Below, one piece after another: positions 5,715-5,824 of a stretch of 5,824 bases of DNA. The notes under the pieces were generated by a model. That model did not search any database. It saw nothing but the letters and a program-made list of their open reading frames with translations, and was not told the origin of the DNA. Both the position numbers and the translations under genes were made by a program. The DNA comes from Weeksellaceae bacterium. GTDB lineage: Bacteria; Bacteroidota; Bacteroidia; Flavobacteriales; Weeksellaceae. Location of the stretch: positions 1 to 5,824 of the forward strand of contig JAKOOI010000149.1 of assembly GCA_022701475.1 (NCBI GenBank), written 5' to 3'. How positions within the stretch are numbered: position 1 is the first letter of the stretch; every line of letters starts with the position of its first letter.

Positions 5715-5824
5715 TTAAGCTCTTTCAAGCAAAACCAGGCTATGGTCTTTACCGCCCAGATGATTGTAGAGTACGATATTTTTTATCTCTTTCTTCTTTA
5801 CTTCATTTATTCTCATGACGTCCG
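5715..5824 (-). CDS. C-terminal tail of a beta-ketoacyl-ACP synthase-like protein (5' part outside the window)
   Basis: On the minus strand one frame is open from the window edge to a TAA at 5715-5717 and gives 35 residues ending in NHLGGKDHSLVLLERA. The pattern 'N, two residues, GG, three residues, SLVL' preceded by a hydrophobic strand (IKNIVLY) matches the last strand-loop-strand of the FabF/KAS family (NSFGFGGTNxSLVF in canonical enzymes). The loop is divergent: the GFGG part reads HLGG, so the gatekeeper Phe is replaced by Leu, and T-N becomes K-D. Such divergence is expected in ketosynthases or chain-length-factor-like partners of type II polyketide systems such as aryl-polyene/flexirubin pathways. 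Its active-site Cys-His-His region is not in the window, so activity cannot be judged. With only 35 residues the family call is probable, not certain. Confidence 0.7.
   Translation of the reverse strand, partial: DVMRINEVKKKEIKNIVLYNHLGGKDHSLVLLERA

Noticed and set aside
5591..5818. Plus-strand 75-codon frame with a hydrophobic start
   Set aside because: Its second half is antisense to the ketosynthase tail, it has no clear promoter, and the hydrophobicity can come from the AT-rich spacer.

Overview
The window looks like a Bacteroidota (Flavobacteriia, Chryseobacterium/Flavobacterium-like) chromosome. The first gene ends in a type IX secretion (T9SS, type A) sorting domain, a phylum-specific signal. 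Start sites are A-rich and mostly lack clear Shine-Dalgarno sequences. The gene set on the minus strand matches the flexirubin / aryl-polyene pigment loci known from this group. The genus assignment is inference from protein style only.

Layout. Positions 1-489 (+) hold the 3' end of a secreted ASPIC/UnbV-domain protein, closed by a strong GAAA-loop hairpin terminator at 519-546. Everything else reads on the minus strand, from right to left. It begins with the C-terminal tail of a beta-ketoacyl synthase-like protein (5715-5824, cut by the window edge). A 273-bp AT-rich spacer with a perfect inverted repeat follows, then a membrane-anchored NodB-type polysaccharide deacetylase (4677-5441) and a second spacer of 226 bp. 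After this comes a tight six-gene run: a LolA-like lipoprotein carrier (3824-4450), a probable LolB-like lipoprotein overlapping it by 35 bp (3223-3858), an outer-membrane beta-barrel protein (2614-3216), a small FabZ-like hotdog protein (2235-2609), a helical exported protein of unknown function (1755-2231), and a GT2 glycosyltransferase fused to a DUF2062 membrane domain (578-1750). Apart from the 35-bp overlap, the gaps in this run are 3-6 bp, so it should be one transcript.

How the genes fit together. The ketosynthase and hotdog proteins belong to the type II fatty-acid/polyketide chemistry that builds an aryl polyene chain. The LolA-like carrier, LolB-like lipoprotein and beta-barrel look like a dedicated route carrying the hydrophobic product, or its carrier, across the periplasm to the outer membrane. 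The deacetylase and GT2-DUF2062 proteins are typical passengers of such loci without an obvious step in the known pigment structure. The window would then be the distal, export end of a flexirubin-type cluster. The cluster assignment rests on gene content, because the core markers (dialkylresorcinol condensing enzyme, ammonia-lyase, acyl carrier proteins, MMPL exporter) are not in the window.

Points that stand out are the Glu-to-Gln change at the expected catalytic position of the hotdog protein, the divergent C-terminal loop of the ketosynthase, the LolA/LolB-like overlap, and the two sugar-type enzymes inside a pigment locus.
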